Shown piece by piece: positions 15,205-23,444 of a stretch of DNA of 29,615 bases. The notes below the pieces were generated by a model, which searched no databases, was not told where the DNA came from, and saw nothing but the letters and a program-made list of their open reading frames with translations. Both the position numbers and the translations under genes were made by a program. This DNA comes from an uncultured Oscillospiraceae bacterium (GTDB lineage: Bacteria > Bacillota > Clostridia > Oscillospirales > Oscillospiraceae), in contig CAKTTR010000020.1 in the NCBI GenBank assembly GCA_934615645.1, positions 1 through 29,615 on the forward strand, read 5' to 3'. Position 1 is the stretch's first letter; every line of letters starts with the position of its first letter.

Positions 15205-16182
15205 TCACTTCATAAACGTGTACATGACGGCCTTGATGGTATGCATCCGGTTCTCCGCCTCGTCAAAGACGATAGACTGGGCGCTCTCAAAGACCTCGTC
15301 GGTGACCTCCATCTCGCCCAGACCGTATTTCTCGGCGATTTCCTGGCCGATGGTCGTATTGCGGTCGTGGAAGGCAGGCAGGCAGTGCATAAAGCGGCAC
15401 TGGGGCCCGGCGTTCTGCATAATCGCGCTGGTGACCTGGTAGGGAGAAAGGTCGTGGATACGCTCCTGCCAAACCTCCGCGGGCTCGCCCATGGAGACCC
15501 AGACGTCCGTATAAATGACATCCGCGCCCTTCGTGGCGGCCATGGGGTCGGAATTGAATTCCAGCGTCGCGCCGGTCTCGGCGGCGATGGCTTGGCACTG
15601 GGCGATCAGAGCCTGATCCGGGAAGTATTTCTCCGGCGCGCAGGCGACAAAGTGCATCCCCATTTTCGCGCAGCCAACCATCAGGGAGTTGCCCATGTTA
15701 TAACGGGCATCACCCATATAGACAAGCTTGATGCCCTTCAGATGGCCAAATTTCTCCTGGACTGTCAGGAAGTCCGCCAAAATCTGGGTAGGGTGGAATT
15801 CATTGGTCAGGCCGTTAAAGACCGGGACACCGGCGTATTTTGCCAGATCCTCGACGATGGTCTGACCGAAGCCCCGGTACTCGATGCCGTCATACATCCG
15901 GCCCAGGACCCGGGCCGTATCGGCGATGGACTCTTTGTTGCCCATCTGGGAGCCGGTGGGGCCGAGGTACGTCGTGTGCATGCCCAGATCGTACGCCGCA
16001 ACTTCGAAGGCGCAGCGGGTCCGGGTGGAGGATTTTTCAAAAATCAAGGCGACATTCTTGCCCTCAAGATAGCGGTGGGCCTGGCCCGCCTTTTTCTTTG
16101 CCTTGAGATCTGCCGCCGTGTCGATGAGCTGCTGAATCTCAGCGGGGGTGAAGTCCAATAATTTCAGAAAATGCTGCTGCAT
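15205..16182 (-). CDS. argF: Ornithine carbamoyltransferase, 325 aa
   Basis: It makes citrulline from ornithine and carbamoyl phosphate, the sixth step of arginine synthesis. The carbamoyl-phosphate site STRTR is at residues 52-56 (in FEKSSTRTRCAFE). Then come GSQMGNKES, the FNGLTNEFHPTQILADF block, VYMGDARYNMGNSL, the ornithine region DVWVSMGE, and the HCLPAFHD motif near 270. The length is normal. The ATG at 16182 has AAAGGAG six bases upstream and lies 1 base after the argD stop. The biosynthetic reading is supported by the surrounding arg genes; no arcA or arcC is present that would suggest a deiminase pathway. Confidence 0.97.
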   Translation of the reverse strand: MQQHFLKLLDFTPAEIQQLIDTAADLKAKKKAGQAHRYLEGKNVALIFEKSSTRTRCAFEVAAYDLGMHTTYLGPTGSQMGNKESIADTARVLGRMYDGIEYRGFGQTIVEDLAKYAGVPVFNGLTNEFHPTQILADFLTVQEKFGHLKGIKLVYMGDARYNMGNSLMVGCAKMGMHFVACAPEKYFPDQALIAQCQAIAAETGATLEFNSDPMAATKGADVIYTDVWVSMGEPAEVWQERIHDLSPYQVTSAIMQNAGPQCRFMHCLPAFHDRNTTIGQEIAEKYGLGEMEVTDEVFESAQSIVFDEAENRMHTIKAVMYTFMK

Positions 16183-16183
16183 A

Positions 16184-17368
16184 TTATGCTCCTTTCATGA
16201 CCTGGGCCATGATAGCCAGGCCTTCGTCCATTTCTTCTTTCGTAATGACCAGCGGCGGCAGCAGGCGCAGGGTATCTCCCCCCGCCGTTAGGCACAGCAG
16301 GCCTGCATCCCGCAGCTTGGCACACAGCTCCTTGTGGGTCATGCCCTGGACGCCGACGCCCAGCATCATGCCCAGACCCCGGACACCGTTGGTATACGGG
16401 CTGTCCATGGCCTCGATCTTCTCCCGCAGATACTGACCCTTCTGCCTGACCTCTTCCAAAAATTCGTCCGTCAGCGTATCGAGCACGACATTGCCGGCGG
16501 CGGCGGCGATGGGATTCGCGCCGAAGGTCGAGCCGTGGTCCCCCGGCGTCAGGACGCCGCGGCACTTCGCATTGACCAGGAAGCCGCCAAAGGGCAGGCC
16601 GCTGGCGATGCCCTTGGCAAAGCTGACCACATCCGGCTCGATACCGAACTGCTGCCAAGCAAAGAGGGTACCGGTGCGGCCGATGCCGGTCTGCACCTCG
16701 TCAATGAGCAGGAGCCAATCCCGCTCCCGGCAGAGGGCCGCCACCTGGCGGACATAATCCGCCTGCAGCGGATTGACGCCGCCCTCACCCTGGACCAGCT
16801 CCATCATGACGGCGCAGACATCCCCCCCTGCCGCCTGCTCCAGCGCAGCCAGATCGTTGGCCGGGGCATAACGGTAGCCCGTCGGGAAGGGATAGAAATG
16901 TTTGTGGAAATGGTCCTGCCCCGTAGCCATCAGGGTGTTCATCGTTCTGCCATGGAAGGAATTGCGCAGGGTAATGACCGTGCCGCGGCCTTCGCCGTAG
17001 CGGTCGCTGGAATACTTCCGGGCGACCTTGAGCATACCCTCGTTGGCCTCCGCGCCAGAGTTTGCAAAAAATACCCCGGCAAGGCCCGTGCGCTTGCAGA
17101 GTTTTTCAGCAAGCCGGGGGGCGGGTTCGGTATAGTACAGGTTTGAAATATGCGCCAGCTTCTGCGCCTGGGCCGTGATGGCCTTCACCCAAGTCTCGTT
17201 GCCGTAGCCCAGGGAATTGACGCCGATGCCGGAGGTGAAGTCGATGTATTTCTTCCCATCCACGCCGTAAAGCGTCGCGCCCTTGCCATGGTCAATGGCA
17301 AGGGGATTCCGGGCGTAGGTATTGAGGATATATTGCGAATCTTTTTCCTGAATTTCTGCAAAGGTCAT
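16184..17368 (-). CDS. argD: Acetylornithine aminotransferase, 394 aa
   Basis: This PLP enzyme transfers an amino group from glutamate to N-acetylglutamate semialdehyde. The PLP lysine is K252 in SFAKGIASGLPFGG. The aspartate that holds the pyridine ring lies in LLIDEVQTGIGRTG (about 221-233). Phosphate-binding residues are in FANSGAEANE (101-110), and NSFHGRTMNTL is at 136-146. The length is typical for ArgD. The ATG at 17368 is preceded by GGAGGG and lies 13 bases after argB. The similar ornithine or GABA aminotransferases are excluded by context and length. Confidence 0.96.
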   Translation of the reverse strand: MTFAEIQEKDSQYILNTYARNPLAIDHGKGATLYGVDGKKYIDFTSGIGVNSLGYGNETWVKAITAQAQKLAHISNLYYTEPAPRLAEKLCKRTGLAGVFFANSGAEANEGMLKVARKYSSDRYGEGRGTVITLRNSFHGRTMNTLMATGQDHFHKHFYPFPTGYRYAPANDLAALEQAAGGDVCAVMMELVQGEGGVNPLQADYVRQVAALCRERDWLLLIDEVQTGIGRTGTLFAWQQFGIEPDVVSFAKGIASGLPFGGFLVNAKCRGVLTPGDHGSTFGANPIAAAAGNVVLDTLTDEFLEEVRQKGQYLREKIEAMDSPYTNGVRGLGMMLGVGVQGMTHKELCAKLRDAGLLCLTAGGDTLRLLPPLVITKEEMDEGLAIMAQVMKGA

Positions 17369-17381
17369 AAGTGTTCCCTCC

Positions 17382-18245
17382 TCACCAAATCATGGTGCCA
17401 ATACCCGCATGGGAGAGCACCTCGATCAAAATCGAATGACGGACTCTGCCGTCGAGAATATGTGTGCGGTGCACACCGTTGGCAACGGCATCCACGCAGC
17501 AGTTGACCTTCGGGATCATGCCGCCCTGGATCACGCCCTCTGCAATAAGCCCCGGCACTTCGTCAGCGCGGACCTCAGAGATCAGCGTGTTCTCGTCGTG
17601 CACATCCCGCAGCAGGCCCCGCGTGTCCGTCAGCAGGATCAGCTTTTCCGCACCCAACGCCACAGCGATCTGGGCGGCGGCGGTATCGGCGTTGATATTA
17701 TAGCTGCTCTCGCCGTCTACGCCCCGGGCAACGGTGGAGATCACAGGGATATACTCGTTGGCAATGGCGTTGTGAATGACCGTCGGATCGACTTTTATGA
17801 CATCGCCCACCAGGCCGTACTCCTTGCCGTTGACGACCCGGCGCTGGGCCTGGAGCATATTGCCGTCCAGCCCGCACAGACCAACGGCGCTGCCTCCAGC
17901 GGCGGTAAGCGTTGCAACCAGGTCCTTATTGACCTTGCCGCACAGGACCATCTGGACAATATCCATCGTCTCCTGGTCCGTATAGCGCAGGCCGTCGACA
18001 AATTCGCTCTCCTTGCCGACCTTATCGAGCATGTGGTTGATCTCCGGCCCGCCGCCGTGGACGACGACAGTATTGATGCCGACCAGCTTCAATAGAATAA
18101 TATCCGAAATGACGGATTTTCGCAAGTCCTCCGAGACCATGGCGTTGCAGCCGTATTTGACGACAATGGTCTTTTTATAATACTTCTGGATATACGGCAG
18201 GGCCTCGGCCAGCACCTGCGCCCGATCCATATGAGATAACTGCAT
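17382..18245 (-). CDS. argB: Acetylglutamate kinase, 287 aa
   Basis: It phosphorylates N-acetylglutamate, a common feedback control point in arginine synthesis. Seen are VVKYGCNAM (28-36), the substrate loop VVHGGGPEIN, and the C-terminal GGMIPKVNCCVDAVANGVHRTHILDG split over ATP-binding segments. The glycine usually found before Asn-Ala-Met is a cysteine here (C33). The extra N-terminal residues MQLSHMDRAQVLAEALPYI resemble the helix found in arginine-sensitive enzymes, so feedback inhibition is plausible but inferred. I chose the ATG at 18245, which has GGAGG 8 bases upstream. A start at 18296 would extend into argJ with a non-family sequence. Confidence 0.96.
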   Translation of the reverse strand: MQLSHMDRAQVLAEALPYIQKYYKKTIVVKYGCNAMVSEDLRKSVISDIILLKLVGINTVVVHGGGPEINHMLDKVGKESEFVDGLRYTDQETMDIVQMVLCGKVNKDLVATLTAAGGSAVGLCGLDGNMLQAQRRVVNGKEYGLVGDVIKVDPTVIHNAIANEYIPVISTVARGVDGESSYNINADTAAAQIAVALGAEKLILLTDTRGLLRDVHDENTLISEVRADEVPGLIAEGVIQGGMIPKVNCCVDAVANGVHRTHILDGRVRHSILIEVLSHAGIGTMIW

Positions 18246-18258
18246 ACGCGCCGCCTCC

Positions 18259-19482
18259 TCAGGTCCGGTAGTCGCCGTTGATGCGGACGTAATCATACGT
18301 CAGGTCGCAGCCCCAGCAGGTGGCCGTCGCGTCGCCCGCCCGCAGGTTGATCTCGATGATGACTTCTTTCTCTGTCAGGATCTTCTTGGCCAGGTCTTCG
18401 TCAAAGTCCAGGCCCTTGCCATGATCGCAGACCAGGATGCGCCCGGCGCAGCTGGCAAAGGCGACATCGACCTGCTCCGGGTCGAATTGCTCGCCGGAGT
18501 AGCCCATGGCGCACAGGACGCGGCCCCAGTTGGCATCGCAGCCAAAGATCGCAGCCTTTGTCAGCGTCGAAGCGATGACGCTCTTGCCGATGCATTCGGC
18601 CTGAGCTTCCGTGGCAGCCTGCTGGACGCAGCAGGTGATGAGGTGCTTTGCGCCTTCGCCGTCGGCGGCCATATCCCGGGCCAGGCGGACGCACAGCGCG
18701 GTCAGGACCTGCAAAAAGGCGTCATACGCGGCGCCCGGCCCCTGGATCTCCGCATTGCCCGCCATGCCGTTGGCCAGGATCACGCAGGTGTCGTTCGTCG
18801 ACGTATCGCCGTCAACGCTGATGCGGTGGAATGAAACGCGGACGGCCTCCTGCAAGGCCTTGCGCAGCATTGCGGGGGAAATGGCGCAGTCCGTCGTCAG
18901 GAAGCAGAGCATCGTCCCCATATTGGGGTGGATCATGCCGGAGCCCTTGGAAATGCCGCCCAGGCGGACGGTCTTGCCGTCGATGACGGTCTCAAAGGCG
19001 TATTCCTTCTTGACGGTGTCCGTCGTCATGATGGCGTGGGCCGCGTCGTCGGACCCGTCCCGGCGCAGCTGGCTGTAGGCCTCCGGCAGACCGGCCTCGA
19101 TGGCTTCAATATTCAGCCGCTGGCCGATGACGCCGGTAGACGCGACGATCATATCCGCCGGGTCGACCTTGAGAAGCTTTGCCGCCGCCTGGCACATGCG
19201 CATGGCGTTTTCCATGCCCTGGGGGGCACAGGCGTTGGCATTGCAGCTATTGGCGACGACAGCCTGGGCCCGGCCGTTTTCCACATGGCGCATGGAAAGC
19301 TGCACACAGGACGCCTTGACTTGGTTCGTCGTAAACATGCCCGCCGCGCTGCAGGGCTTTTCCGAATAGATCAGCGCCAGGTCCTTCCGGTCCGGCCGGG
19401 CATTGGCTTTGACGCCGCAGCGCAGGCCCGACGCCGTAAAGCCGGTGGCGGCGCACACGCCGCCGGTGATTTCCTTCATCAT
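18259..19482 (-). CDS. argJ: Glutamate N-acetyltransferase ArgJ, 407 aa
   Basis: ArgJ moves the acetyl group from N-acetylornithine to glutamate, recycling it. It is made as a precursor that cuts itself before a threonine nucleophile, here T190 in IHPNMGTMLCFLTTD; the residue before it is Gly instead of the more usual Ala. ASTGVIGQRL (114-123), KGSGM (179-183) and the C-terminal RINGDYRT support the family. Whether it also makes acetylglutamate from acetyl-CoA cannot be told from sequence. No argA or argE is in the window, consistent with the cyclic pathway. AAAGGAG precedes the ATG pair at 19482/19479. It is 15 bases after argC and 13 before argB. Confidence 0.96.
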   Translation of the reverse strand: MMKEITGGVCAATGFTASGLRCGVKANARPDRKDLALIYSEKPCSAAGMFTTNQVKASCVQLSMRHVENGRAQAVVANSCNANACAPQGMENAMRMCQAAAKLLKVDPADMIVASTGVIGQRLNIEAIEAGLPEAYSQLRRDGSDDAAHAIMTTDTVKKEYAFETVIDGKTVRLGGISKGSGMIHPNMGTMLCFLTTDCAISPAMLRKALQEAVRVSFHRISVDGDTSTNDTCVILANGMAGNAEIQGPGAAYDAFLQVLTALCVRLARDMAADGEGAKHLITCCVQQAATEAQAECIGKSVIASTLTKAAIFGCDANWGRVLCAMGYSGEQFDPEQVDVAFASCAGRILVCDHGKGLDFDEDLAKKILTEKEVIIEINLRAGDATATCWGCDLTYDYVRINGDYRT

Positions 19483-19497
19483 ACAGTTTCTCCTTTA

Positions 19498-20427
19498 TCA
19501 AAGCCCGGCCTTTTCCGCAAAGCCCAGCATCAAATTCATATTTTGCACCGCTGCGCCAGACGCGCCCTTGCCCAGGTTATCAAACCGGGCGACAACGGTC
19601 ATCCGCTCCGCGTTACCGCAGACGCACAGCTCCATCTCATTCGTCCCGGCCAGCGGATTGCTGGCCAGCATACCGTCGCAGACGACCTCCGGGGCAACGT
19701 GCACCAGCGCCTGCCCCTCGTAATGCGCCGCCAACGCCTGCCGCACCTCCTCGGCGCTTCGGCCGCCGACCCAAGCGCTGTGCAGCGGGACAGAGACGGC
19801 CATCCCCTTATAAAAATCCGCCACGATGGGGTTAAAGATCGGCGCATGGGCAAGCCCACAGATCTTCTGCATCTCCGGCAGGTGCTTGTGGGTCTGGCTC
19901 AGGCCGTACTGCCGGGGGCTGTCCAGCTCTGCCGGGCGGTCCGGCGCTTCATACTGGGCGATCATCTTCTTGCCCCCACCGGAGTACCCGGTGATGGAGT
20001 GGCAGGACAGCAGCGCGTCCGGCGGCAGAAGGCCGCAAGCCACCAGGGGGTAGACAATGGCAATAAAGCCCGAAGCGTGGCAGCCCGGGTTTGCGACCCG
20101 GCGGGAGGCCTGGATGGCCGCCCGGTGCTGGGGCGAAAGCTCGGCAAAGCCGTAGTCCCAGCCGGGGCTGGTGCGGTGGGCCGTCGAGGCGTCGATGATG
20201 CGGGTGGCGGGATTTGTCACCAGCGTCACCGCCTCCCGGGCTGCCGCGTCCGGCAGGCAGAGAAAGACCAGGTCCGCCGCGTTCATCAGCTTCTGCCGCT
20301 CCGCCGGGTCCTTCCGCTTGTCTTCGTCGATGAGCAGCAGGGTAATATCGTCCCGGGCGCCGATCCGGTCGTAGATCTGCAGGCCGGTGGTGCCCTCTTT
20401 TCCGTCAATATATACGATAGGTTTCAT
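19498..20427 (-). CDS. argC: N-acetyl-gamma-glutamyl-phosphate reductase, short (type 2) form, 309 aa
   Basis: It reduces N-acetylglutamyl phosphate to the semialdehyde with NADPH. The N-terminal nucleotide-binding segment reads VYIDGKEGTTGLQIYDR, the pattern of the less common short ArgC form (about 310 residues) rather than the roughly 345-residue form with a GA.G..G motif. The catalytic cysteine is C116 in VANPGCHASGF. The later part has SGGGKKMI and the HKHLPEM histidines. Its ATG overlaps the argH stop codon as ATGA (20424-20427), and GAGGAAAG lies upstream. Confidence in function is high; assignment to type 2 rests on length and the N-terminal motif. Confidence 0.94.
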   Translation of the reverse strand: MKPIVYIDGKEGTTGLQIYDRIGARDDITLLLIDEDKRKDPAERQKLMNAADLVFLCLPDAAAREAVTLVTNPATRIIDASTAHRTSPGWDYGFAELSPQHRAAIQASRRVANPGCHASGFIAIVYPLVACGLLPPDALLSCHSITGYSGGGKKMIAQYEAPDRPAELDSPRQYGLSQTHKHLPEMQKICGLAHAPIFNPIVADFYKGMAVSVPLHSAWVGGRSAEEVRQALAAHYEGQALVHVAPEVVCDGMLASNPLAGTNEMELCVCGNAERMTVVARFDNLGKGASGAAVQNMNLMLGFAEKAGL

Positions 20428-21803
20428 GTTCTTTCCTCAATAAAGGCCGCGATGGCTTCGATCTGGCGGGTCGTCTCCTGAATGGCCGGGCCGCCGTAGC
20501 TCTTGCGCTGCTCCATGCAGTTTTGCATATCCAGCGCCGTGTATACATCCTCACCGAACAGGGGCGAGAGGTCCTGCAGCTCTGCAAGAGAGAGCTGCTC
20601 CAGCGTCTTGCCCTGCTGCGTGCAGTAATAGACCAGCTTGCCGACCGTCGTATAAGCATCCCGGAAGGGCATGCCCTTTTTCGTCAGATAATCGGCGCAG
20701 TCGGTGGCGTTGATAAAGCCTCGGTTGGCCGCCTGACGCATATTCTCCGTATGGACCTTCATGGTATCGATCATCGCGGCAAACACCGGCAGGCACAGCT
20801 TGACGGTATCGACTGCGTCGAAGACCGGCTCCTTGTCCTCCTGCATGTCCTTATTATAGGCCAGGGGCAGGGACTTCATCGTCGTCAGCAGGCTGACGAG
20901 CGCGCCGTAGACCCGGCCCGTCTTGCCCCGGACCAGCTCTGCCACATCGGGGTTCTTCTTCTGCGGCATGATGGACGAGCCGGTGGAATAGGCGTCGTCC
21001 AGCTCAATATAGCGGAATTCCCAGCTGCACCAGAGGATCGTCTCCTCTGCAAAGCGGGAAAGATGCATCATCAGGATCGAAAGCCCACTCAAAAGCTCAA
21101 TGACATAATCCCGGTCCGAAACGCCGTCGAGACTGTTGGACATTGGCTGGCGGAAGCCCAGGGCTTGGGCTGTCTGCATCCGGTCGATGGGATAGGTCGT
21201 CCCGGCCAGGGCGCCGCTGCCCAGGGGGCATTCGTCCATCCGGTCCCGGCAGTCCTCCAGGCGGGTGACATCCCGGCAGAGCATATTGGCATAGGCCAGC
21301 AGATGCTGCGCAAAGGAGATGGGCTGGGCCCGCTGCAGGTGGGTGTAGCCGGGCATGACGGCATCCTGGTACTGCTTGGCCTGGCGCAGGAGAATCTGCT
21401 GGAAGTGCAGGATCTGGCCGATGATCGTGCCGATCTCCTGCTTCAGGTACAGCCGCAGATCGACGGCCACCTGGTCATTCCGGCTCCGGGCCGTGTGCAG
21501 GCGCTTGCCGGCGTCACCGATGCGCTGGGTCAGGAGCGTCTCCACATTCATGTGGATATCCTCCTGGTCGGCGGAAAATTCGATCTTCCCCGCCTCAACA
21601 TCGGCCAGGATCGCCTGCAGACCGGCGATGATAGCGTCGGCGTCCTCCTTTGCAATAATGCCGCACTGGCCCAGCATCGCCGCATGGGCGATGGAGCCTG
21701 CGATATCCTCCCGGTACATCCGGCTGTCAAAGCGGATGGAGGAGTTGAAGTCGTTGACTAAGCTGTCGGTTTCCTTCTGAAACCGTCCGGACCATAGTTT
21801 CAT
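20424..21803 (-). CDS. argH: Argininosuccinate lyase, 459 aa
   Basis: It splits argininosuccinate into arginine and fumarate, the last step of the pathway. The superfamily signature GSSIMPQKKNPD is at 275-286 with the catalytic serine. HTARSRNDQVAVDLRLY is at 103-119, and the catalytic histidine lies in GYTHLQRAQP (152-161). The opening MKLWSGRF is typical. The length is normal. The ATG at 21803 is preceded by GAGGA. The gene is 78 bases after argG, with a hairpin in between, and overlaps argC by 4 bases. FumC at the operon end belongs to the same superfamily, but the motifs separate the two clearly. Confidence 0.97.
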   Translation of the reverse strand: MKLWSGRFQKETDSLVNDFNSSIRFDSRMYREDIAGSIAHAAMLGQCGIIAKEDADAIIAGLQAILADVEAGKIEFSADQEDIHMNVETLLTQRIGDAGKRLHTARSRNDQVAVDLRLYLKQEIGTIIGQILHFQQILLRQAKQYQDAVMPGYTHLQRAQPISFAQHLLAYANMLCRDVTRLEDCRDRMDECPLGSGALAGTTYPIDRMQTAQALGFRQPMSNSLDGVSDRDYVIELLSGLSILMMHLSRFAEETILWCSWEFRYIELDDAYSTGSSIMPQKKNPDVAELVRGKTGRVYGALVSLLTTMKSLPLAYNKDMQEDKEPVFDAVDTVKLCLPVFAAMIDTMKVHTENMRQAANRGFINATDCADYLTKKGMPFRDAYTTVGKLVYYCTQQGKTLEQLSLAELQDLSPLFGEDVYTALDMQNCMEQRKSYGGPAIQETTRQIEAIAAFIEERT

Positions 21804-21828
21804 AATAAAATCCTCATGATACGCGCTT

Positions 21829-21857
21829 GCAGGTTGAGCGGAATGCGCCCAACCTGC
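21829..21857 (-). repeat. Hairpin in the argG-argH spacer
   Basis: GCAGGTTG (21829-21836) pairs with CAACCTGC (21850-21857), with an inner GCG/CGC pairing. No U-tract follows on the minus strand. It may protect or process the mRNA end of argG, giving different amounts of argG and the other arg genes. Confidence 0.6.
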
Positions 21858-21881
21858 CAGCGGAATATTTCGTTTTTTCTT

Positions 21882-23105
21882 TTATTTCAGTTTGCCCTGA
21901 TCCCGCAGTGCCAGGATGCTGTCGGGCATGCCCCACAGGTTGATGAAGCCGGTGGCGTTGGTCTGGTTGTAATCGCTCTCTTCGAAGGTGACGATGCTCT
22001 CGGAGTACAGGCTCTCCGGCGAGGTGACGCTTGCGGTGATGATATTGCCCTTGTAGAGCTTCAGCTTGACCTGGCCGGTCACATGCTTCTGGGTCTCGAC
22101 CGCGAAGGCCTGCAGCGCTTCCCGCAGCGGGGAGAACCACTTGCCGTTGTACAGCAGGTCGGCGAAGTCCACCGCCAGCTTCCGCTTCATATGCATCGTG
22201 TCCTTATCGACGGTGATCTGCTCCAGGACCTCATGCGCCCGATACAGGATCGTGCCGCCCGGCGTCTCATAGACGCCCCGGTCCTTCATGCCGGTCATCC
22301 GGTTTTCGACGATATCCAGCAAGCCGATGCCGTTTTCGCCGCCCAGCTTGTTCAGCTTGCGGATGATATCGCTGGCCTTCATGGCCTCGCCGTCGATCTT
22401 GACGGGCACGCCCTTGACAAAGTCCAGCGTGACATACGTCGGTGCGTCCGGCGCCATAACGGGGCTGATGCCCATTTCCAGGAAGCCCGGCTTGTCGTAC
22501 TGGGGCTCGTTGGCCGGATTCTCCAGGTCCAGGCCCTCGTGGCTCAGATGCCAGAGGTTCTTATCCTTGGAATAGTTCGTCTCCCGGCTGATCTTCAGGG
22601 GGACGTTGTGGGCTTCGGCGTAGTCGATCTCTTCGTCACGGCCCTTGATATCCCACTCCCGCCAGGGAGCGATGATCGTCATTTCCGGAGCAAACCGCTT
22701 GATGGCCAGCTCAAACCGGATCTGGTCGTTGCCCTTGCCGGTGCAGCCGTGGCAGATGGCATCCGCGCCTTCCTTCTTGGCGATCTCGACCAGGCCCTTG
22801 CCGATGATCGGCCGGGCAAAGGCAGTGCCCAGCAGATAGCCTTCGTAGCTGGCGTTCATCATCATAGACGGGATGATGACATCGTCGACCATTTCGTCGA
22901 CCAGGTCCATCACATACAGCTTGCTGGCGCCGGTTTTAATGGCCTTCTCTTCCAGGCCGTCCAGCTCGTCCGCCTGGCCGACGTTGCCAGCCACAGCAAT
23001 GATCTCCGGATTATTGTAGTTCTCCTTCAGCCAGGGGATGATGATGGAAGTATCCAGGCCGCCGGAATATGCCAATACGATTTTTTTAATGTCTTTCTTC
23101 TGCAT
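21882..23105 (-). CDS. argG: Argininosuccinate synthase, 407 aa
   Basis: It joins citrulline and aspartate using ATP. The N-type ATP pyrophosphatase loop AYSGGLDTS is at 12-20. GCTGKGNDQIRFE, the family region APWREWDIKGRDEEIDYA and the RETNYSKDKNLWHLSHEG block follow. The length is typical. I chose the ATG at 23105 (protein begins MQKKDIKKIVLAYSGG), which has TTGGAGG 8 bases upstream. A longer frame to 23195 would pass through the promoter and operators. It is the first gene of the operon, next to two ARG-box-like operators, so repression by an ArgR/AhrC protein with arginine is likely. That regulator gene is not in the window. Confidence 0.97.
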   Translation of the reverse strand: MQKKDIKKIVLAYSGGLDTSIIIPWLKENYNNPEIIAVAGNVGQADELDGLEEKAIKTGASKLYVMDLVDEMVDDVIIPSMMMNASYEGYLLGTAFARPIIGKGLVEIAKKEGADAICHGCTGKGNDQIRFELAIKRFAPEMTIIAPWREWDIKGRDEEIDYAEAHNVPLKISRETNYSKDKNLWHLSHEGLDLENPANEPQYDKPGFLEMGISPVMAPDAPTYVTLDFVKGVPVKIDGEAMKASDIIRKLNKLGGENGIGLLDIVENRMTGMKDRGVYETPGGTILYRAHEVLEQITVDKDTMHMKRKLAVDFADLLYNGKWFSPLREALQAFAVETQKHVTGQVKLKLYKGNIITASVTSPESLYSESIVTFEESDYNQTNATGFINLWGMPDSILALRDQGKLK

Positions 23106-23157
23106 AATAAATAGCCTCCAAACCATCGCCGCGTGCCGCAGCGGTATCTTGTTATGT

Positions 23158-23175
23158 TGTGAATAAATATTAACT
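23158..23175. promoter_or_regulatory. ARG-box-like operator 1
   Basis: TGTGAATAAATATTAACT matches the 18-bp ArgR/AhrC box pattern (WNTGAATWWWWATTCANW) at all fixed positions except one. It covers the -10 of the argG promoter. Confidence 0.75.
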
Positions 23176-23195
23176 CCGCTCGCATAAAAATGCAA
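23167..23195 (-). promoter_or_regulatory. Candidate promoter of the arginine operon
   Basis: The minus strand has TTGCAT (23190-23195), 17 bases, TAATAT (23167-23172). An alternative is TTGACT (23203-23208) with a weak -10 TATGCG about 16 bases downstream. Either would overlap the two ARG boxes, as expected for repression by blocking RNA polymerase. Confidence 0.6.
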
Positions 23196-23196
23196 T
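23179..23196. promoter_or_regulatory. ARG-box-like operator 2
   Basis: CTCGCATAAAAATGCAAT is a symmetric but weaker ARG box: CGCAT and ATGCA replace TGAAT and ATTCA around an AAAA centre. It is exactly 3 bp from operator 1, the spacing known for paired boxes bound by one ArgR hexamer in E. coli. Confidence 0.6.
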
Positions 23197-23403
23197 ATGC
23201 AAAGTCAACAAAATATCTGCGATCATTTCGATTTCTCCCGTGCATTCTGTCGCATCTCTGCTGCTTTTTCTCGAAGCAACCGATTTTTGCAGATCGCGTG
23301 CCAGTTTATCGCTTGCATATATTCCTTGTTTTGCTGCATATCATGCTCCTGGCGTATCTCCCGTCTCTTGGGCGGCATCACCCGGCGCAGTCAGGGCGTC
23401 CCC

Positions 23404-23444
23404 CATTATATGTATTACACTTTTATTATGTAATACATATAATG
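23404..23444. repeat. Perfect 16-bp AT-rich inverted repeat
   Basis: CATTATATGTATTACA (23404-23419) and TGTAATACATATAATG (23429-23444) are exact reverse complements around a 9-base spacer CTTTTATTA. It lacks the GC stem and U-tract of a terminator. It could be an operator for a dimeric or tetrameric regulator or a cruciform-forming site. Confidence 0.9.

Noticed and set aside
13852..16161. A 769-codon open frame on the plus strand opposite fumC and argF
   Set aside because: It lies wholly opposite two well-supported genes and its sequence has no recognisable domain; long shadows are expected at this GC content.
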